Under the pieces are notes generated by a model, which worked only from the letters and a program-made list of their open reading frames with translations, made no database searches and was not told where the DNA came from. From the NCBI GenBank assembly GCA_000017645.1, contig CP000781.1:2591501-2655500 (forward strand): a DNA stretch of 64,000 nt, given 5' to 3'. Of this stretch, positions 61,935 through 64,000 are shown piece by piece (positions within the stretch are counted from its first letter, which is position 1; each line of letters starts with the position of its first letter). Both the position numbers and the translations under genes were made by a program. This DNA comes from Xanthobacter autotrophicus Py2 (GTDB lineage: Bacteria > Pseudomonadota > Alphaproteobacteria > Rhizobiales > Xanthobacteraceae).

Positions 61935-62279
61935 TCAGCCGCGGGCGGCGACCACGATGATTTCCACCAGGAACTTGGGGGCAGCGAGCTTGCCCTCGCT
62001 GGTGGCGCGGGCCGGCGGGTTCTCCTGGTCGACCCAGGCGTCCCACACGCTGTTCATGCCGGCGAAATTGGCGATGTCCGACAGCCAGATGGTGGCGGTG
62101 AGGATGCGCGACTTGTCGGTGCCGGCGCGGGCCAGCAGGGCGTCGATGGAGGCGAGGACGGCCTTGGTCTGGCTTTCCACGTCCGGCCCCTCGGCCACCT
62201 GGCCGGCGAGATAGACGGTGTTGCCGTGGATCACGGCTTCGCTCATGCGGCGGCCCTTGTCGAGCCTCTCGATGCTCAT
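61935..62279 (-). CDS. RidA/YjgF-family protein
   Basis: A 114-residue protein of the RidA superfamily, which hydrolyses reactive enamines or imines from PLP enzymes. Features: MSIERLDKGRRMSEAVIHGN, TVYLAGQVAEGPD, SRILTATIWLSDI, and the conserved arginine in NPPARATSEGKLAAP. The start is fixed by AAAGGA. The frame is open upstream to 63938 but only as an antisense-shifted shadow of polA. This subgroup (RidA-like with MSIERLDKG) is not the archetypal RidA, so activity on imines is likely but not certain. Confidence 0.92.
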   Translation of the reverse strand: MSIERLDKGRRMSEAVIHGNTVYLAGQVAEGPDVESQTKAVLASIDALLARAGTDKSRILTATIWLSDIANFAGMNSVWDAWVDQENPPARATSEGKLAAPKFLVEIIVVAARG

Positions 62280-62391
62280 GGGATGGTCCTTTCGGTTGGA
62301 TGGCAGGTGTCTAGCAAATGTGCGGGGGGCTGTGCCACCGGGCGCGGCGCCGGGCGTGAAAGTCGATGTCCGGACTGGGATCTCCCGTGAA

Positions 62392-62459
62392 CCCTCCCCC
62401 GCACGCGGGAGAGGGGGTGCGCTGGCGCCGGAACGGCCGCCGGCCGGGGCACCGGCCGG
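62392..62459 (-). terminator. Two hairpins after polA
   Basis: CCGGCCGG-GGCA-CCGGCCGG (62440-62459) lies 8 bases after the polA stop on the minus strand. CCCTCCCCCGC/GCGGGAGAGGG (62392-62415, one mismatch) follows. Both are GC-rich and lack T-runs. The second belongs to the same hairpin type as 6298 and 54121. Confidence 0.5.
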
Positions 62460-62467
62460 ACGCCCCC

Positions 62468-64000
62468 TCAGTGCGCCTCTTCCCAGTTCTTCGCCGCCCG
62501 CGCATCCACCTTCAGCGGCACGGCGAGAGCGACGGCGGGGGCGGAGGCGGTTTCCATGCACTGGCGCACCACGGGGATGGTGGCGTCCGCCTCGCCCTCG
62601 GGCACCTCGAACACCAGTTCGTCGTGCACCTGCAGCAGCATGCGCGCGGATAGCTTCGCCTTCTCCAGCGCCGGCTCCATGCGGATCATGGCGCGGCGGA
62701 TGATGTCCGCCGCCGTGCCTTGCAGGCGGGCATTGATGGCGGCGCGCTCGTTGAAGGCGCGGATGGAGGGGTTCTTGGCCGCGATCTCGGGATAGTGGCA
62801 GCGCCGGCCGAACAGGGTCTCCACATAGCCGTGCTCGCGACAGAAGGTCTTGGTCTCCTCCATATAGTCGCGGATGCCGGGGAAGCGCTCGAAATAGCGC
62901 TTGATGTATTGCCCCGCCTCCTCGCGCGGAATGCCCAGCTGGTTGGCGAGGCCGAAGGCGGAGATGCCGTAGATGATGCCGAAATTGATGGCCTTGGCGC
63001 GCCGGCGCACCTCGGCGGGCATGTCCTTCACCGGCACGTTGAACATCTCGGAGGCGGTCATGGCGTGGATGTCCAGCCCCTCGGTGAAGGCGGTGCGCAG
63101 GGCCGGGATCTCGGCGATCTCGGCGAGGAGCCGCAGCTCGATCTGCGAATAGTCCGCTGAAACCAGAAGGTTGCCTTCTTCCGCCACGAACGCGCGGCGG
63201 ATGCGCCGGCCTTCCTCGGTGCGGATGGGGATGTTCTGCAGGTTCGGGTCGGAAGAGGACAGCCGCCCGGTGGTGGTGGCGGCCAGCGCATAGGAGGTGT
63301 GGACCCGCCTGGTCTGGGGGTTCACGAAGTTGGGCAGGGCGTCCGTATAGGTGGAGCGCAGCTTGGAGAGCTGGCGCCATTCCAGGATCTTCTGCGGCAG
63401 CTTGTGGCCGGCCTCGGCCAGCTCCTCCAGCGCGGTGGCCTTGGTGGACCACATGCCGGTGGCGGTCTTGGTGCCGCCGGGCAGGCCCATCTTGCCGAAC
63501 AGGATGTCGCCCATCTGCTTGGGGCTGCCCACGTTCAGCCGCTCGCCGGCCAGCTCCGCGATCTCGTCCTCGATGCGCGCCGCGCCTTGTGCGAACTCTG
63601 AGGAGAGGCGCGCCAGCATGGCCTTGTCGATGGAGATGCCCCGGCTCTCCATGCGCGCCAGCACGGCGATGAGCGGGCGCTCCAAAGTCTCGTAGACGGT
63701 GGTGCGGCCCTCGGCGGCGAGGCGGGGCTTCAGCACCTGCCACAGGCGCAGGGTCACGTCCGCATCCTCGGCGGCATAGTGGGTGGCGGGCTCCAGCGCG
63801 ACCTTGTCGAAGGTCACCTTTCCCTTGCCCTTGCCGGTCACTTCCGAGAATGCGATGGGCTGGTGGCCGAGATGGAGCACCGACAATTCGTCCATGCCAT
63901 GGCCGTTCTTGCCTGCGTCCAGCGCGTAGGACATGCACATGGTGCAGTCGAACGGGGCGACATCTATGCCGTGGCGGGCCAGCACCAACTGGTCGTACTT
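62468..64000 (-). CDS. polA: DNA polymerase I, C-terminal part (5' end outside window)
   Basis: 510 codons are visible, in frame to the window edge. The first part is the end of the 3'-5' exonuclease domain: FDCTMCMSYALDAG, HGMDELS and YAAEDADVTLRLW, with the DEDD-type tyrosine and acids kept, so proofreading is probably active. The polymerase domain has motif A LVSADYSQIELRLLAEI, motif B RRRAKAINFGIIYGISAFG and motif C LLQVHDELVFEVPE. The FlapEndo domain lies beyond the window. The gene has its own stop, followed by two hairpins and RidA. Confidence 0.97.
   Translation of the reverse strand, partial: KYDQLVLARHGIDVAPFDCTMCMSYALDAGKNGHGMDELSVLHLGHQPIAFSEVTGKGKGKVTFDKVALEPATHYAAEDADVTLRLWQVLKPRLAAEGRTTVYETLERPLIAVLARMESRGISIDKAMLARLSSEFAQGAARIEDEIAELAGERLNVGSPKQMGDILFGKMGLPGGTKTATGMWSTKATALEELAEAGHKLPQKILEWRQLSKLRSTYTDALPNFVNPQTRRVHTSYALAATTTGRLSSSDPNLQNIPIRTEEGRRIRRAFVAEEGNLLVSADYSQIELRLLAEIAEIPALRTAFTEGLDIHAMTASEMFNVPVKDMPAEVRRRAKAINFGIIYGISAFGLANQLGIPREEAGQYIKRYFERFPGIRDYMEETKTFCREHGYVETLFGRRCHYPEIAAKNPSIRAFNERAAINARLQGTAADIIRRAMIRMEPALEKAKLSARMLLQVHDELVFEVPEGEADATIPVVRQCMETASAPAVALAVPLKVDARAAKNWEEAH

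Noticed and set aside
61935..63938. Long frame joining an RidA protein to upstream residues
   Set aside because: The upstream part is polA read in the wrong frame. Only the last 114 codons, with their own ribosome site and family start, form a gene.

Overview
The window is a 64 kb stretch of high-GC chromosome with densely packed, mostly housekeeping and central-metabolism genes. Gene content points to an alphaproteobacterium of the order Hyphomicrobiales (Rhizobiales): a TrcR/DUF1013 regulator, an ispH-thrB-rnhA block, WTGFYIG-type outer-membrane porin-like barrels, an EcfG-type (GGAAC-N16-CGTT) promoter, and palindromic repeats whose translation reads [12 protein letters not shown] Xanthobacter/Azorhizobium/Ancylobacter-like organism is my best guess, by inference only. 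I found no rRNA, tRNA, CRISPR array, transposase or phage gene.

Layout. 1-1.8 kb: two small secreted proteins (one cut by the window edge) and aquaporin aqpZ. 1.9-6.3 kb: catalase katA divergent from oxyR, then purM-purN. 6.3-10.1 kb: a molybdopterin oxidoreductase and two tandem TerC-family membrane proteins. 10.3-14.6 kb: ndk, a TetR regulator divergent from an aldo/keto reductase, an orphan sulfate-binding protein and a thioredoxin-like 2Fe-2S ferredoxin. 14.6-17.7 kb: a three-gene phospho-signalling operon (CHASE3 histidine kinase, stand-alone receiver, receiver-HWE/HisKA_2 kinase). 18-20.6 kb: glutamylpolyamine synthetase-like gene and a polyamine-binding protein. 20.7-23.1 kb: a DegT-type aminotransferase and a Gfo/Idh/MocA dehydrogenase (amino-sugar type). 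23.4-26.4 kb: panD and three paralogous outer-membrane barrels. 26.6-30.6 kb: uvrC-pgsA-moaD-moaE. 30.7-33 kb: an SDR and the CoA-transferase pair scoA-scoB. 33-36.1 kb: a ChbG/HpnK-like deacetylase overlapping a GT2 glycosyltransferase, then a universal stress protein behind an EcfG-like promoter. 36.2-39.9 kb: trcR, ispH-thrB-rnhA. 40.4-44.8 kb: an RND efflux pair. 44.9-50.2 kb: rhomboid protease, CBS protein, 1-Cys peroxiredoxin, an Ntn-type amidase, pncB and a YARHG protein. 50.4-55.9 kb: gcl-hyi-glxR-pyk, the glyoxylate-to-glycerate route without a glycerate kinase. 56-64 kb: CYTH and SnoaL-like proteins, a type-4-like uracil-DNA glycosylase lacking two of the usual iron-sulfur cysteines, ETF-quinone oxidoreductase, cysG, a RidA protein and the 3' two-thirds of polA.

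The most notable things are non-coding or structural. A 114-bp palindromic repeat (exactly 38 codons) sits in frame inside uvrC, and relatives of it lie in intergenic regions at about 13.9, 52.2 and 60.1 kb. A second palindromic repeat family occurs at 23.3 and 52.3 kb. Several perfect inverted or direct repeats look like operators (katA/oxyR, TerC, TetR/AKR, sulfate-binding protein, outer-membrane barrel, peroxiredoxin). I did not find a clearly new multi-gene system; the strongest leads are the in-gene repeat, the atypical glycosylase and the output-less signalling operon.
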